From Nakamurella lactea DSM 19367 (GTDB lineage: Bacteria > Actinomycetota > Actinomycetes > Mycobacteriales > Nakamurellaceae), in contig NZ_KE384551.1 of NCBI RefSeq assembly GCF_000426645.1, forward strand, positions 115,389-179,388: a stretch of 64,000 bases of DNA, written 5' to 3'. Both the position numbers and the translations under genes were made by a program. Below are positions 50,413-60,504 of the stretch, one piece after another. The notes under the pieces are model-generated. The model did not search any database. It saw only the letters and a list, made by a program, of their open reading frames with translations, and had not been told where the DNA came from. The first letter of the stretch is position 1; every line of letters begins with the position of its first letter.

Positions 50413-50474
50413 CCGTGCCGACCGGCACACCCCCTTCGATCGCACCCGGGCCGGGGATGCGGCAGTCTGGTGTC

Positions 50475-51176
50475 ATGCCGAATTCTCTGCCGTTCCCGGT
50501 CCGGGTGGCCGCCGGCCTGGTGTCGACAGGTCTCGACACCCTCCGCGGGCTTCCGGAGAACCTGCCGACCATCGGGGTGGAGATCGCCGGTCACGTCACC
50601 AAGGCCGGCCTGCAGCTGCGGCAGCAGTTCGTCGACCTGGCGATCCGCGGCGACGAGCTGCTCCAGCGCGAGCCGGAACCCGAGGAACACCCGGCCTGGG
50701 CGCACTTCGACGACGAGGAACCGGACCTGCCAGGCTCTTCGGCTGACGACACCGCAGCTGACGCCACCGCAGCTGACGCCACCGCAGCTGACGCCACCGC
50801 CGCTGACGCCACCGCCGCTGACGCCACCGCAGCGGGAGCGTCACGCACCGCGAGTGGGTCGGCCACCGCGGGTGGTTCGGGCACCACGAGCAGACCCGCC
50901 GCTGCCACGTCAGACGGCGCCACGTCAGACGGCGCCACGTCCGCCGGCGCCACGCCCGCCGGCGCCACGTCCGCCGGCGCCACGTCAGACGCCGCTGCCG
51001 ACGATCAGCCGCTGCCCGGGTACGACTCGATGACCATGGCCCAGGTCCGCGGGCACCTGCGGCACCTGGATGTCGAGCAGGTCCGCCGGCTACTTGAGCA
51101 CGAGAAGGCGGGCGGCAACCGGCCGGCGATGGTCACCCTGCTCGGCAACCGCATCGTCACCCTGCAGCACCGGTGA
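50475..51176 (+). CDS. Lipid droplet-associated-type protein (Rv1109c-like)
   Basis: A 233-residue protein. The N-terminus MPNSLPFPVRVAAGLVSTGL and an amphipathic region (LPTIGVEIAGHVTKAGLQLR) with AHF-type acidic residues, and the C-terminus GYDSMTMAQVRGHLRHLDVE followed by KAGGNRPAMVTLLGNRI, match the family upstream of xseA in mycobacteria. The homologue Rv1109c has been linked to lipid droplets. The middle is two arrays of 15-bp repeats (ADATA and S(D/A)GAT). The stop overlaps the xseA start as GTGA. Confidence 0.85.
   Translation: MPNSLPFPVRVAAGLVSTGLDTLRGLPENLPTIGVEIAGHVTKAGLQLRQQFVDLAIRGDELLQREPEPEEHPAWAHFDDEEPDLPGSSADDTAADATAADATAADATAADATAADATAAGASRTASGSATAGGSGTTSRPAAATSDGATSDGATSAGATPAGATSAGATSDAAADDQPLPGYDSMTMAQVRGHLRHLDVEQVRRLLEHEKAGGNRPAMVTLLGNRIVTLQHR
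50742..50993 (+). repeat. Two 15-bp tandem arrays in the lipid-droplet-type gene
   Basis: Units gctgacgccaccgca (about six, 50742-50832, encoding ADATA) and gccacgtcagacggc (about six, 50904-50993, encoding ATSDG/ATSAG). A short non-repeated spacer separates them. Both stay in frame. Confidence 0.95.
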
Positions 51177-52450
51177 CCGCGCCGGCGGCCGACCGCCCGG
51201 CCGGGCCGCCGGCCAGGGCCGGCGACACCACCAGGGAGAACCCGTGGCCCGTGCGGGCGCTGGCCCAGCGGATGGTCGAGTACATCGGCCGAGCGCCCGC
51301 CGCCTGGGTGGAGGGCCAGATCGCCCAGCTGAACCTGCGGCCGGGCGCCAGCACCGCGTTCCTCACCCTGCGCGACCCGGCGGTCGAGATGTCGTTGCAG
51401 TTGACCTGCCACCGTTCGGTGATCGCCGCCCTGCCGACCCCGCCGACCGACGGGGAACGGGTGGTGGTGCACGGCAAGTTCGACTACTGGCCGGCCAGGG
51501 GCTCGCTGTCGTTCCGGGTCGATGCCATGCACCCGGTGGGCCTGGGTGAGCTGCTGGCCAGGCTGGAGCGGCTGCGTCAGCTGCTGGCCGCCGAAGGGCT
51601 CAGCGCGGCTGCCCGCAAACGCCCGCTGCCGTTCCTGCCCCGCCGGATCGGGCTGATCACCGGCCGCGACTCGGCCGCCGAGAAGGACGTCGTGGTGAAC
51701 GCCCGGCATCGCTGGCCGGCCGCCCGGTTCACCGTGGAACACACTGTGGTGCAAGGCAATCAGGCGGTCCCGCAGATTCTCGAGGCCCTGCTGCGGCTGG
51801 AGAACGACCCGCAGGTGGAGGTGATCGTGATCGCCCGCGGCGGCGGCAGCGTCGAAGACCTGCTGCCGTTCTCCGACGAGGCGCTGTGCCGCGCCGTCGC
51901 CGGCTGCCGGACCCCGGTCGTCTCCGCGATCGGCCACGAACCCGACCATCCGATCCTGGACGACGTCGCCGACCTGCGCTGCTCCACCCCGACCGACGCC
52001 GGCAAGAAGATCGTTCCGGACGCCGCCGCCGAACACGACCGGGTCGAGCAACTGCGACACCGGGCCAGGCGGGCGCTGGTCGGCTGGGTGAGCACCGAGC
52101 GCGCACGACTCGACCGGCTCACCTCCGCCGCGGTGCTCGCCGATCCGTACGGGCCGATTCGGGCCCGGGAGGACGACGTCGGCCGGCTCGTCGAGCGGAG
52201 CCGCCGGGTGATCGGGCAGACCCTGGAGCGGGTCGATCGCGATCTGGCACACCGCAGGGCGCAACTCGCGGTGCTCGGTCCGGCAGCCACCCTGGCCCGC
52301 GGCTATGCGGTGGTGCAGGCAGGCGGCCGGACCGGCGCGGTCGTGCACAGCGTGAAAGACGTTCCCGCGGGAACGTCGCTGCGGATCAGGGTGGCCGACG
52401 GCGCCTTTGCGGCAACAAGTACCGGACCCGAACTGGAGGACCCAGCATGA
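51173..52450 (+). CDS. xseA: Exodeoxyribonuclease VII large subunit
   Basis: A 425-residue subunit. The OB-fold domain contains APAAWVEGQIAQLNLRPGAS (nucleic-acid binding). The catalytic core shows RIGLITGRDSAAEKDVV, then VIVIARGGGSVEDLLPFSDE and VVSAIGHEPDHPILDDVADL. It joins XseB to degrade single-stranded DNA to oligonucleotides, in repair and recombination. The start GTG overlaps the previous stop by 4 bp and its stop overlaps the xseB start (ATGA), so three genes are coupled. Confidence 0.96.
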   Translation: MTAPAADRPAGPPARAGDTTRENPWPVRALAQRMVEYIGRAPAAWVEGQIAQLNLRPGASTAFLTLRDPAVEMSLQLTCHRSVIAALPTPPTDGERVVVHGKFDYWPARGSLSFRVDAMHPVGLGELLARLERLRQLLAAEGLSAAARKRPLPFLPRRIGLITGRDSAAEKDVVVNARHRWPAARFTVEHTVVQGNQAVPQILEALLRLENDPQVEVIVIARGGGSVEDLLPFSDEALCRAVAGCRTPVVSAIGHEPDHPILDDVADLRCSTPTDAGKKIVPDAAAEHDRVEQLRHRARRALVGWVSTERARLDRLTSAAVLADPYGPIRAREDDVGRLVERSRRVIGQTLERVDRDLAHRRAQLAVLGPAATLARGYAVVQAGGRTGAVVHSVKDVPAGTSLRIRVADGAFAATSTGPELEDPA

Positions 52451-52719
52451 GTGGCAAGAAGGCCCCCGAGGACCCGGCGACCGCGGCCGGCACCGAACCA
52501 GGTGGCGCCGGCGACCAGGCGCCGGACACCGCGGCGAACTACGAGCACGCCAGGGACGAACTGGCGAAGGTGGTGACGAAGCTGGAATCCGGCGGGCTCA
52601 GCCTGGAGGAATCGCTCACCCTCTGGGAGCGCGGCGAGCAGTTGGCCAAGCAGTGCACGGCGTTCCTGGACGGCGCCCGCAAGCGCGTCGACACGGCCCT
52701 CGCCGAGGCCGACGACTGA
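52447..52719 (+). CDS. xseB: Exodeoxyribonuclease VII small subunit
   Basis: A 90-residue subunit. A disordered N-terminus precedes the conserved helical hairpin: NYEHARDELAKVVTKLESGG, then LSLEESLTLWERGEQLAKQC and a terminal ARKRVDTALAEADD. The length is normal for the family. It binds several copies to XseA and is needed for activity. The ATG overlaps the xseA stop by 4 bp. Confidence 0.95.
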   Translation: MSGKKAPEDPATAAGTEPGGAGDQAPDTAANYEHARDELAKVVTKLESGGLSLEESLTLWERGEQLAKQCTAFLDGARKRVDTALAEADD

Positions 52720-52779
52720 CCATTCGTCACGGCTCACCGTCCGGGCCCGCAAGGACGCCGGAAACGCCGATGACGAAGG

Positions 52780-53469
52780 TCAGGCGCCGGCGATCGAAGC
52801 CGCGAGCGCCCGGAAGGCGAGCTCGTCGGCGTTGCCGGTGATCAGGTAGGTGATCCCGTCAGCCGCGGTTCGGTACCAGGCGACCTCGGAACGGACGCCG
52901 GTGGTCACCGTCCAGTCGGCGTCACCGGCCTTGACCGTGCCGGCATCGGTGGACGCCTGGTCGAACTCGGATCGCAACAGGGCGGACGGCTCGGCGTTCG
53001 TCGCGACCAGCGCGATGAACGCGCCACCCGGGGTGAGCCACCCGCCGCGGACGGACAGTGGGGTGCCCTGCGCGACGGTGTCGGGGTTGGTGATCGCCGC
53101 ACTGTTGGCGTGCCAGTCGCCGGGCAGATCCTTCGGCACCGCCGGCTTGAACGGCACCATCCTGTTCGCCTTGGCGAACTCGCCGACCGCATCGGCGGTG
53201 GGCGCCGGCGCCGAATCGTCAGGGTGCCCCGGCGAGAAGGTGAAGCCGCCGTTGAGGCCGACGAACAACAGCACAACGACCGCGATCAGCCCGACCGACA
53301 GCAACATGTCCCGGAAGGTCTTGTCGCGCTTGCGGGCCACTTCCGGGCTGAGCACCACCGGCGTCGTGACGGTCACCGTCGCGGTGCTCGGATCGGCCCC
53401 GACCGCTCCGGGCTGACGGTGCCCTGCCCCGTCACCCGGTTCTGCCTGGTTCGTCACCGCGTCCGCCAC
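52780..53469 (-). CDS. DUF4245 membrane-anchored protein
   Basis: A 229-residue protein. An N-terminal cytoplasmic tail ([17 protein letters not shown]) precedes a single helix, [15 protein letters not shown], and an extracytoplasmic domain ([40 protein letters not shown]). This fits DUF4245, found near xseB and fumC in mycobacteria; the function is unknown. The GTG at 53467-53469 gives [12 protein letters not shown]; the ORF stays open upstream without similarity. It is convergent with xseB; TTCGTCA/TGACGAA flanks the gap. Confidence 0.87.
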   Translation of the reverse strand: MADAVTNQAEPGDGAGHRQPGAVGADPSTATVTVTTPVVLSPEVARKRDKTFRDMLLSVGLIAVVVLLFVGLNGGFTFSPGHPDDSAPAPTADAVGEFAKANRMVPFKPAVPKDLPGDWHANSAAITNPDTVAQGTPLSVRGGWLTPGGAFIALVATNAEPSALLRSEFDQASTDAGTVKAGDADWTVTTGVRSEVAWYRTAADGITYLITGNADELAFRALAASIAGA

Positions 53470-53578
53470 GGTTCCATCCTCCCACGCCGGCCGGCCCACC
53501 CCGTCCCGCCCTGTGAGAGTGCGCACCTCGGGCGCCGTCGACTTCCGGCCCGATCACCCGGCCGGATACCGTTGGCTC

Positions 53579-55039
53579 ATGGCTGATCACAACGACGTGG
53601 CGACCGACGCGAACAGCGCGGCGACCACCGCTGCCGACACTCCCACCGCGACCGACGGCGAGTACCGCGTCGAGCACGACACGATGGGCGAGGTCCGGGT
53701 CCCGAAGAACGCCAAGTACCAGGCGCAGACCCAGCGTGCGGTGGAGAACTTCCCGATCTCCGGCCGCGGCCTGGAGCGCGGACAGATCCGCGCGCTCGCG
53801 CTGGTCAAGTCGGCGGCCGCCAAGATCAACGCCCAACTCGGCGTCGTCGAGGCCGAGACGGCCGCCGCCATCGCCACCGCGGCTGCCGCCGTCGCCGGTG
53901 GTGCGCACGACGCGGACTTCCCGATCGATGTGTTCCAGACCGGATCCGGCACCAGCTCCAACATGAACACCAACGAGGTGCTCGGGACGCTGGCCACCGA
54001 GGCGCTGGGTCGCAAGATCCACCCGAACGATCACGTCAATGCCTCCCAGTCGTCCAACGATGTCTTCCCCACCTCGATCCACGTGGCGGCCACCGAAGCC
54101 GTTGTCCGCGAACTGATCCCGGCATTGGAGGTGTTGGCAGCGTCGCTGGCGAACAAGGCGACCGAGTGGGCAACGGTGGTCAAGTCGGGCCGCACCCACC
54201 TGATGGACGCGACGCCGGTGACGCTCGGCCAGGAATTCGGCGGGTACGCCGCCCAGGTCCGCTACGGCGTCGAACGACTCAACGCCGCACTCCCCCGGCT
54301 GGCCGAGCTGCCGTTGGGCGGCACCGCCGTCGGCACCGGCATCAACACTCCGCCCGGGTTCGCGGCCGCGGTGATCGCCGAGTTGGCGCAGGCCACCGGC
54401 CTGCCGTTCACCGAGGCCCGCAACCACTTCGAGGCGCAGGGCGCGATGGATTCCCTGGTGGAGACGTCCGGCCAACTGCGGACCATCGCCGTCGGCCTGG
54501 TGAAGATCTGCAACGACATCCGCTGGATGGGATCGGGTCCGCGGGCGGGGCTTTCGGAGATCCACCTGCCGGATCTACAGCCGGGCAGCTCGATCATGCC
54601 CGGCAAGGTGAACCCGGTGCTGCCGGAGGCCACCCTGCAGGTCTGCGCCCAGGTGATCGGCAACGACGCGGCCATCGCCTTCGCCGGTACCCAGGGCAAC
54701 TTCGAGCTCAACGTGATGCTGCCGGTGATCGCGCAGAACCTGCTCGAGTCGATCCGCCTGCTGAGCAACGTTTCCGTGCTGTTGGCGCAGCGGTGCATCG
54801 ACGGCATCGAGGCCGACGTCGACCGCTGCCTGGCCTACGCCGAGTCCAGCCCGTCGATCGTCACCCCGCTGAACAAGTACATCGGCTACGAACAAGCCGC
54901 CTCGGTCGCCAAGCAGGCGCTCAAGGAAGGCAAGACGATCAAGGCCGTCGTGCTCGAACGCGGCCATGTCGAAGCCGGCACGCTGACCGCCGACCAGCTC
55001 GACGCCGCCCTCGACGTGCTGTCGATGACGCATCCCTGA
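53579..55039 (+). CDS. fumC: Fumarate hydratase, class II
   Basis: A 486-residue fumarase. The signature loop [15 protein letters not shown] (catalytic Ser) is intact, as are [19 protein letters not shown] and [20 protein letters not shown]. It interconverts fumarate and malate in the TCA cycle without an iron-sulfur cluster. The first 30 residues are an Ala/Thr/Asp-rich extension beyond the usual family start at about [18 protein letters not shown] 53579 is preferred. The gap after it to the next gene (55040-55218) holds two copies of ccgactcggagcgt. Confidence 0.97.
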   Translation: MADHNDVATDANSAATTAADTPTATDGEYRVEHDTMGEVRVPKNAKYQAQTQRAVENFPISGRGLERGQIRALALVKSAAAKINAQLGVVEAETAAAIATAAAAVAGGAHDADFPIDVFQTGSGTSSNMNTNEVLGTLATEALGRKIHPNDHVNASQSSNDVFPTSIHVAATEAVVRELIPALEVLAASLANKATEWATVVKSGRTHLMDATPVTLGQEFGGYAAQVRYGVERLNAALPRLAELPLGGTAVGTGINTPPGFAAAVIAELAQATGLPFTEARNHFEAQGAMDSLVETSGQLRTIAVGLVKICNDIRWMGSGPRAGLSEIHLPDLQPGSSIMPGKVNPVLPEATLQVCAQVIGNDAAIAFAGTQGNFELNVMLPVIAQNLLESIRLLSNVSVLLAQRCIDGIEADVDRCLAYAESSPSIVTPLNKYIGYEQAASVAKQALKEGKTIKAVVLERGHVEAGTLTADQLDAALDVLSMTHP

Positions 55040-55218
55040 TGACCCACCCTGATGACGCGCCCCTGACAACCCAGCCCTGACGCGCGTCACCAGACCCTCC
55101 GACTCGGAGCGTTCGTCCCCGCCGCCGGGGCGCCTACGTATCCGGACCCACCGACTCGGAGCGTCCGCCCCCGCCGGCCGGCAGGGCGCCCCGTTGACCA
55201 ACCGCAGCCTCGCGGCGG

Positions 55219-57015
55219 CTACCGGCTCGGCGGGCGCCACTGGGTGGTGTCGTCACCGCCGTTGTCGTCACCGCCGTTGTCGTCACGGTTGTCGTCACCG
55301 TTGTCGGCGTCACCACCGTCGCCGGCACCGTCCGGCCGATCGACGCCGGTCCCGGCCGCTGGGTCGTCGGCGAACGGGTCGAATTGCTGCGTTCCGGGGC
55401 CGGCGGGTGGCGCCGGCGGGACGTCCTCGTCGGCGAACGGGTCGAATTGCTGGGTGCCAGGCGGCTCGGGGGCAGAGTGCCGGCCAGGCTGCTGTTCGCC
55501 GGCCGGCCCGATCATCTCGGTCGGGGCATTCGGGTCACCGATCACCTCTGTCGGCGGCGAGTAGTTCTCGGCCTGGCGGTGGGAGAACAGGATCGGCCGG
55601 TCCGGATGCTCGTCGAAGCCTGCCGGCGGCGGCACCGGGCCCGGCGCAGCATTCGGATGACGCATCGCCTCGGCATCGGCGGCGGCGGCCAGTTCGGCCT
55701 CCCGCTGGGCACGTTCGGCGTCGGACTCCTCGCGCCGCCGGCGACCCATTGCCACCGCGGCCACCACCAGACCGACCAGCAGCACCACGGCCAGCGTGAT
55801 CCACAACCACCACGGGGTCCCCGAGCTACCCCTGTCCGGTGCGCCGATCGCCGACGAGGTGGTCGCGGGAGCCAATGACGACTCCGAAGCCGACGAGCTG
55901 ACCGGGGACGATGCCACCGAGGAGGTGGCCGGTGCCGAGGTCGCGGTCGGCGCCGAAGTGGTCGGTGGCGCCGAAGTGGTGGGCGACGGCGTGCTGACCG
56001 CTGCGGACGCGGTGGTCGGCACGGCCGCGGCGACCACCGTGAAGCCGGCCTCGCCGACCCGCAGCGAGGTCTGGCCCTCCACCCGCAGGGTGTAGCCACC
56101 AACCGGGAAGTCCTTCGGCACGGTCCAGGCCACCCGGACCGAGCCGGCGGCATCGGCGCGCACGTTCGGCAGGGTCACCCGGTTCCCGCTCAGCGTGACG
56201 GCGGCGACCTCCCGCGGCTCGAACCCGGTGAACACCACCACCTGTTCCCGGCCCTGTTCCACGTCGGTCAGCAGCACACTCTGGGCCTGCACGGTGGTCG
56301 GCACCGGACTCGGGCTGCTCGAGGTGGTGGGTTCCTGGCTGGAGGTGGTGCTTTCGGAGGTGCTGGTGGTCGGCTCACTGGTCGTCGTCGAGGTGGTGGT
56401 GGGGTCGGTGGTCGGCGCGGCGAAGGCGATCGGCACCGCGACGTCCTCGGCCCGGGAGTCCCCGGCCGACCGGACGTAGACCGAGCACTTTCCGGTGACG
56501 CAGTCGGCACCGTCGTCGGCCGCCGCGACCTGCAGGGTCAGGCTGAATCCGTCGCCGGACCACTTGGCCGGCACCGGACCGGGCGGCACGTCATCGGCGT
56601 TGTCGGTGACGACGCCCCACGAAGTCGTCGCGTTGTCGTCCGGGATGGCACCGCCGAGGCACCCGGACAGATCCTTCGGTGCCTTGCCGTCGGCCTGGCA
56701 GATCGCCACCCACAGGTCCTCGGCGGTGTCGAAACCCTTACCGCTGACGTTGACTGCGGCCTCCGTCGCACCGATCGCCGTTGCCGGGTCGACGGTGACC
56801 GTCAGCTTCCCCTTCTGCACTGTGGTGGGCGCCAGCAGCAACGCCGCCGGCGCGGCCTCGGGCACGTACGCCGCCTGCGCCGCTGCCGCAGGTCGGGCGG
56901 CAGCCTCCGGCGCGTCGGCGCCGAAGGTGAGAGCACCGATCACCAGCCCGGTGAGCAGCAACGGAACACCGGCCACCGCCCATCGTCGCGGCATTCCGTG
57001 CTGGCGCGCGGGCAT
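55219..57015 (-). CDS. Exported Ser/Thr-rich protein with two Ig-like/neocarzinostatin-like domains and a C-terminal membrane helix
   Basis: A 598-residue protein. A signal peptide (PLLLTGLVIGALTFGADA) leads to a domain resembling the neocarzinostatin fold (LTVTVDPATAIGATEAAVNV, GFDTAEDLWVAICQADG, CVTGKCSVYVRSAGDSRAED). Two Thr/Ser-rich linkers with TTSTTTSEPTTSTSE flank a second beta domain (GFEPREVAAVTLSGNRVTLP). A helix, WWLWITLAVVLLVGLVVAAV, anchors it, and the cytoplasmic tail is acidic with GTQQFDPFAD repeated twice and NGGDD repeats. It is probably a cell-envelope protein of unknown role. The true start may be the ATG at 56994. Confidence 0.85.
   Translation of the reverse strand: MPARQHGMPRRWAVAGVPLLLTGLVIGALTFGADAPEAAARPAAAAQAAYVPEAAPAALLLAPTTVQKGKLTVTVDPATAIGATEAAVNVSGKGFDTAEDLWVAICQADGKAPKDLSGCLGGAIPDDNATTSWGVVTDNADDVPPGPVPAKWSGDGFSLTLQVAAADDGADCVTGKCSVYVRSAGDSRAEDVAVPIAFAAPTTDPTTTSTTTSEPTTSTSESTTSSQEPTTSSSPSPVPTTVQAQSVLLTDVEQGREQVVVFTGFEPREVAAVTLSGNRVTLPNVRADAAGSVRVAWTVPKDFPVGGYTLRVEGQTSLRVGEAGFTVVAAAVPTTASAAVSTPSPTTSAPPTTSAPTATSAPATSSVASSPVSSSASESSLAPATTSSAIGAPDRGSSGTPWWLWITLAVVLLVGLVVAAVAMGRRRREESDAERAQREAELAAAADAEAMRHPNAAPGPVPPPAGFDEHPDRPILFSHRQAENYSPPTEVIGDPNAPTEMIGPAGEQQPGRHSAPEPPGTQQFDPFADEDVPPAPPAGPGTQQFDPFADDPAAGTGVDRPDGAGDGGDADNGDDNRDDNGGDDNGGDDTTQWRPPSR
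55250..55320 (-). repeat. NGGDD-type tandem repeat at the C-terminus of the exported protein
   Basis: Units of gtcgtcaccgccgtt recur near 55251-55305, encoding DDNGGDDNGG. A separate pair of 54-bp segments encodes GTQQFDPFAD twice (about 55365-55460). Confidence 0.8.
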
Positions 57016-57134
57016 GGTGCCCCTCTCGGTCGAACTGTCGGTGGCCGGTGATCGCGGAACTCCCGGAGGGTTCCGCTACCGCCGGTGGCTCCGATCATTG
57101 TCCATGGCCGGGCCCGCCGGTCCCGGGAAGCCGC

Positions 57135-58598
57135 TCAGGTCATGTCCGGCAACTCCAGCATCTCGGTGACCAGCGCGGCGATCGGCGACCGCTCCGAGCG
57201 GGTCAGCGTGACGTGGGCGAACAGCGGGTGGCCCTTGAGCGCCTCGATCACCGCCGCCACCCCGTCGTGCCGGCCGACCCGCAGGTTGTCCCGCTGGGCC
57301 ACGTCGTGGGTCAGCACTACCCGCGAATTGGTACCGAGCCGGGACAGCACGGTGAGCAGCACGTTGCGCTCCAGCGACTGCGCCTCGTCGACGATCACGA
57401 ACGAGTCGTGCAGCGATCGGCCCCGGATGTGGGTCAGCGGTAGCACTTCGAGCATGCCGCGGGCGATCACCTCCTCGATCACCGGCGGCGAGGCGATCGC
57501 CGACAGCGTGTCGAACACGGCTTGCGCCCAGGGGCCCATCTTCTCCCCCTCGCTGCCCGGCAGGTAGCCGAGTTCCTGGCCGCCGACGGCATACAGCGGC
57601 CGGAACACCACCACCTTGCGGTGCGCGCGGCGCTCCATCACCAACTCGAGTCCGGCACACAGCGCCAGCGCGGACTTGCCGGTGCCGGCCCGGCCGCCGA
57701 GCGAGACGATGCCGACCTCGTCGTCCATCAGCAGGTCGAGCGCGATCCGCTGCTCGGCCGACCGGCCGCGCAGCCCGAACGCCTCTTTCTCGCCGCGGAC
57801 CAGCCGCAACTGCTTGCCGGGCGTCACCCGTCCGAGGGCAGAACCGGTGGGCCCCACCAGCTTCACCCCGGTGTTGCACGGCAGCTCGCGGGCCGCGTCG
57901 AGATCGACCAGGCCGGCCGCATAGAGCGCGTCGACGTGCTCGCTGGTGGACTCCTCGATCGTCTCCATGCCGGTCCAGCCGGACGGCAGGATGTCCTGCG
58001 CCCGGTACTCGTCAGCGGCCAGTCCGACCGCGGATGCCTTGACCCGCAACGGCATGTCCTTGGAGACGAGGGTGACGTCGGCCCCCTCGGCCCGCAGGTT
58101 CAGCGAGCAGGCCAGGATCCGGGAATCGTTGGTGTCGTTGCGGAATCCCGCCGGCAGCACCGTCGGATCCGTGTGGTTCAGCTCGACATGAAGGGTGCCG
58201 CCGTGCTCGCCGACCGGCACCGGACTGTCCAGCCGTCCGTGCTCGATCCGCAGGTCATCCAGCAGCCGAAGTGCCTGCCGGGCAAAGTATCCGAGCTCGG
58301 GATGGTGCCTCTTCGCCTCCAGCTCACCGATCACCACGAGTGGAAGGACGACATCGTGTTCGGCGAACTTGCCGACCGCCCACGGGTCCGAGAGCAGTAC
58401 CGAGGTGTCGATCACGTAGGTCTTGTGCCGAACGGCGTCCGGCTGGTCGGCGCCGGTGCCGGTGGTGCTACGGGTGGAGCGGCGGCGGGTGGTCGATGGA
58501 TCCGAAGTGCCGCGGGTGCTGGGACGACGCGGGGTCTTGGTCGAGCTGTCGGTAGCGGCGAGGGCGGAGGTGTCGGCGGACGTGCGGCGTGTTGCCAC
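57135..58598 (-). CDS. phoH2: PhoH2: PIN-domain and PhoH-like ATPase/RNase fusion
   Basis: A 487-residue protein. After a basic, Ser/Thr-rich N-terminus the PIN domain appears ([20 protein letters not shown] with the acidic Asp; [20 protein letters not shown]). The C-terminal PhoH ATPase follows: Walker [17 protein letters not shown], Walker [20 protein letters not shown] and a late [15 protein letters not shown]. Mycobacterial PhoH2 proteins unwind and cleave RNA. GTG 58598 is chosen because AGGGAG lies 6-7 nt upstream; the longer frame (start 58637) gives no conserved residues. It stands alone on this strand. Confidence 0.95.
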   Translation of the reverse strand: MATRRTSADTSALAATDSSTKTPRRPSTRGTSDPSTTRRRSTRSTTGTGADQPDAVRHKTYVIDTSVLLSDPWAVGKFAEHDVVLPLVVIGELEAKRHHPELGYFARQALRLLDDLRIEHGRLDSPVPVGEHGGTLHVELNHTDPTVLPAGFRNDTNDSRILACSLNLRAEGADVTLVSKDMPLRVKASAVGLAADEYRAQDILPSGWTGMETIEESTSEHVDALYAAGLVDLDAARELPCNTGVKLVGPTGSALGRVTPGKQLRLVRGEKEAFGLRGRSAEQRIALDLLMDDEVGIVSLGGRAGTGKSALALCAGLELVMERRAHRKVVVFRPLYAVGGQELGYLPGSEGEKMGPWAQAVFDTLSAIASPPVIEEVIARGMLEVLPLTHIRGRSLHDSFVIVDEAQSLERNVLLTVLSRLGTNSRVVLTHDVAQRDNLRVGRHDGVAAVIEALKGHPLFAHVTLTRSERSPIAALVTEMLELPDMT

Positions 58599-58881
58599 GG
58601 TGGCTCCCTGGTGGGCGTGGGTACCGCACGCCCACATTCGGTGCTCGAGTCGGCCGGCGGACCAGGCGGACGGCTGCTCCGTGAACTACCGGCGCAACCG
58701 CCCGTGGGGGTCCGGAACCGGCCCCCTTCCGAACACAGCGCAGCGCGGCAGTTCCGCCGCCACGTTCCGCTCTGTCATCTCAAGGGCCTCCGCGCGGTCC
58801 GCTTCCCCACGTCCCGCGATTCGGACGGTACCGCCGGTCGGGGGTCGCGACGATGACGACACGCACCCCGAAAGGTGAAGA
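58599..58881. other. Intergenic region upstream of phoH2
   Basis: 283 bp between phoH2 and the histidine kinase, both read leftward, so this is the leader side of phoH2 and the tail of the kinase. It contains short inverted words (ggcagttccgccgcc, gggggtccggaaccggccccc) that could form hairpins. I see no gene, tRNA or recognisable riboswitch. Confidence 0.6.
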
Positions 58882-60504
58882 TCAGGGGTTCCGGTCCAGG
58901 GCGGTGGCGTCAGCCCGGTCGGAGCCGTCCCCGCCGTTCTTGCCGGCGGACAGCTGACCGACCGGTGGCGTCTTGGTCAGCGAAGGGATCGGCCCGGTGG
59001 TCGGCGGTAGCGGCGTCGGCCCGGTCTTCGGGGCTGACGTGTCGACCACGCTGATCGTCGGTTGCGGCAACCACCTGGGCAGCACGATGACGGTGGTCAG
59101 CCCGCCACCGGGGGTGTGCGATGCCATGATCCGGCCGCGGTGACTGCGGACGATGGCCGCCACGATGGACAACCCGAGCCCGGTGCCGCCCTTCTCCCTG
59201 CTGCGCGAGGCGTCGACCCGGTAGAACCGGTCGAAGAGCTTCGGCAGGTCGGCATCGCTGACCCCGGGCCCGTTGTCGCTCACCGCGATCGCTACCTCGG
59301 ACGCCGACAGCGAGAGCGAGACGGTGGCGACGGTCCCCGGTTCGGTGTGGGTACGGATGTTGGCCAGCAGATTGGCGAACAGCTGATGCAGCCGGAGCCG
59401 GTCGCCGTAGACCAGCGCCGTCACCCCGTCGGTCCCGACCAGCCGCCACTGCCGGGTCCGGTCGATCACCGCGGCGTCGTCCACCACCCCGGCCAGCAGC
59501 TCGGCCACGTTCACCGGCTCGTGCCGCTCGCCCTTCTCGGCGTCCGCCTGGATCAGCGTCAGCAGGTCACCGACCAGCGCGCCCATCCGGACCGCCTCGA
59601 AGCCCATCCGCTCCATCGCACGGGCGACCGCAGCCTCGTCGGGCAGGGCGCCGGCCTTGTACAGGTCGGTGTAGCCGCGCACCGCGGCGACCGGGGTACG
59701 CAGCTCGTGCGACGCGTCGGCCAGGAACTGCCGCAGCCGTTCCTCACTGCGCTCGCGTTCGGCGATCAGCTCGGAGATGCCGTCCAGCATGCCGTTGAAG
59801 GCCAGCCCGAGCCGACCGACCTCGGTTCCGGCGTCGCCCGGGTAGACCCGTCGATCCAGGTCACCGCCGGCGATGTCGTCGGCCGCGGTGGCCATCGCCT
59901 CCAGCGGTTTGAGTTCGCGCCGGATGATGACGCTGGACGTCGCGCCGAGCAGCAGCAGCAGGCCGGCGGTGATCAGCAGCTCGGTGAAGATCAGCTGGCC
60001 CATCGTCGAATCGACATCGGCCAACGGCGTCCACGCCACCAACCGAACACTGTCGCCGTTGAGGTCCTTGTACGGAATCGACGAGGCAAGGATCAGGTAA
60101 CTGACGGACTCGTTGCTATTGTCCGCGACGGTCGCCGGCTCCGCGCTGGACGGCTTCGCCGGGATCGCCGGATTGGCGTCGGCGTCACTGAGCACCCTGA
60201 CCACGACCAGGGTCTTGCCCTGGGCGTCGACCGAGGACCAGCCGATGTCGCCGCGCAGGGCACTGGACGCGCTGAGCTGTGAGAGTCCCTCGCTACTGGC
60301 GCGCGGACCCATCGAATCGATCGCCCGCTGCAGACCGGCCTTCTTCTCGTCCATCATCGATGAGCGCAGGTTCATCGGCAGCAGCACATCCACCGCGCCC
60401 AACGCCAGCGCGGCGACCGCGAGCACCAGGGCGATCAGCCTCGCCCGCAGGCTCCAGCGGCGGCGCTGTGGTTGGTACGTCGTCATTCGCGCCGCCTCAG
60501 CCAC
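58882..60504 (-). CDS. Sensor histidine kinase (TrcS/PrrB-like)
   Basis: A 540-residue kinase. Two membrane helices (LIALVLAVAALALGAVDVLL and LLITAGLLLLLGATSSVII) enclose an extracytoplasmic sensor. A HAMP domain (ELKPLEAMATAADDIAGGDL) precedes the phosphoacceptor FLADASHELRTPVAAVRGYT (His) and an ATPase domain with the N box LLANIRTHTEPG, the G1 box AVSDNGPGVSDADLPKLFDR and the G2 box GLGLSIVAAIVRSHRG. The N box shows Asn-Ile-Arg rather than the common Asn-Ala-x-Lys/Arg. Its start overlaps the regulator gene by 8 bp; an ATG at 60486 is also possible. The signal is unknown. Confidence 0.94.
   Translation of the reverse strand: MAEAARMTTYQPQRRRWSLRARLIALVLAVAALALGAVDVLLPMNLRSSMMDEKKAGLQRAIDSMGPRASSEGLSQLSASSALRGDIGWSSVDAQGKTLVVVRVLSDADANPAIPAKPSSAEPATVADNSNESVSYLILASSIPYKDLNGDSVRLVAWTPLADVDSTMGQLIFTELLITAGLLLLLGATSSVIIRRELKPLEAMATAADDIAGGDLDRRVYPGDAGTEVGRLGLAFNGMLDGISELIAERERSEERLRQFLADASHELRTPVAAVRGYTDLYKAGALPDEAAVARAMERMGFEAVRMGALVGDLLTLIQADAEKGERHEPVNVAELLAGVVDDAAVIDRTRQWRLVGTDGVTALVYGDRLRLHQLFANLLANIRTHTEPGTVATVSLSLSASEVAIAVSDNGPGVSDADLPKLFDRFYRVDASRSREKGGTGLGLSIVAAIVRSHRGRIMASHTPGGGLTTVIVLPRWLPQPTISVVDTSAPKTGPTPLPPTTGPIPSLTKTPPVGQLSAGKNGGDGSDRADATALDRNP

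Noticed and set aside
58599..58881. Possible cyclic di-AMP or other riboswitch before phoH2
   Set aside because: Several G-rich hairpins are present, but no conserved aptamer blocks could be matched.
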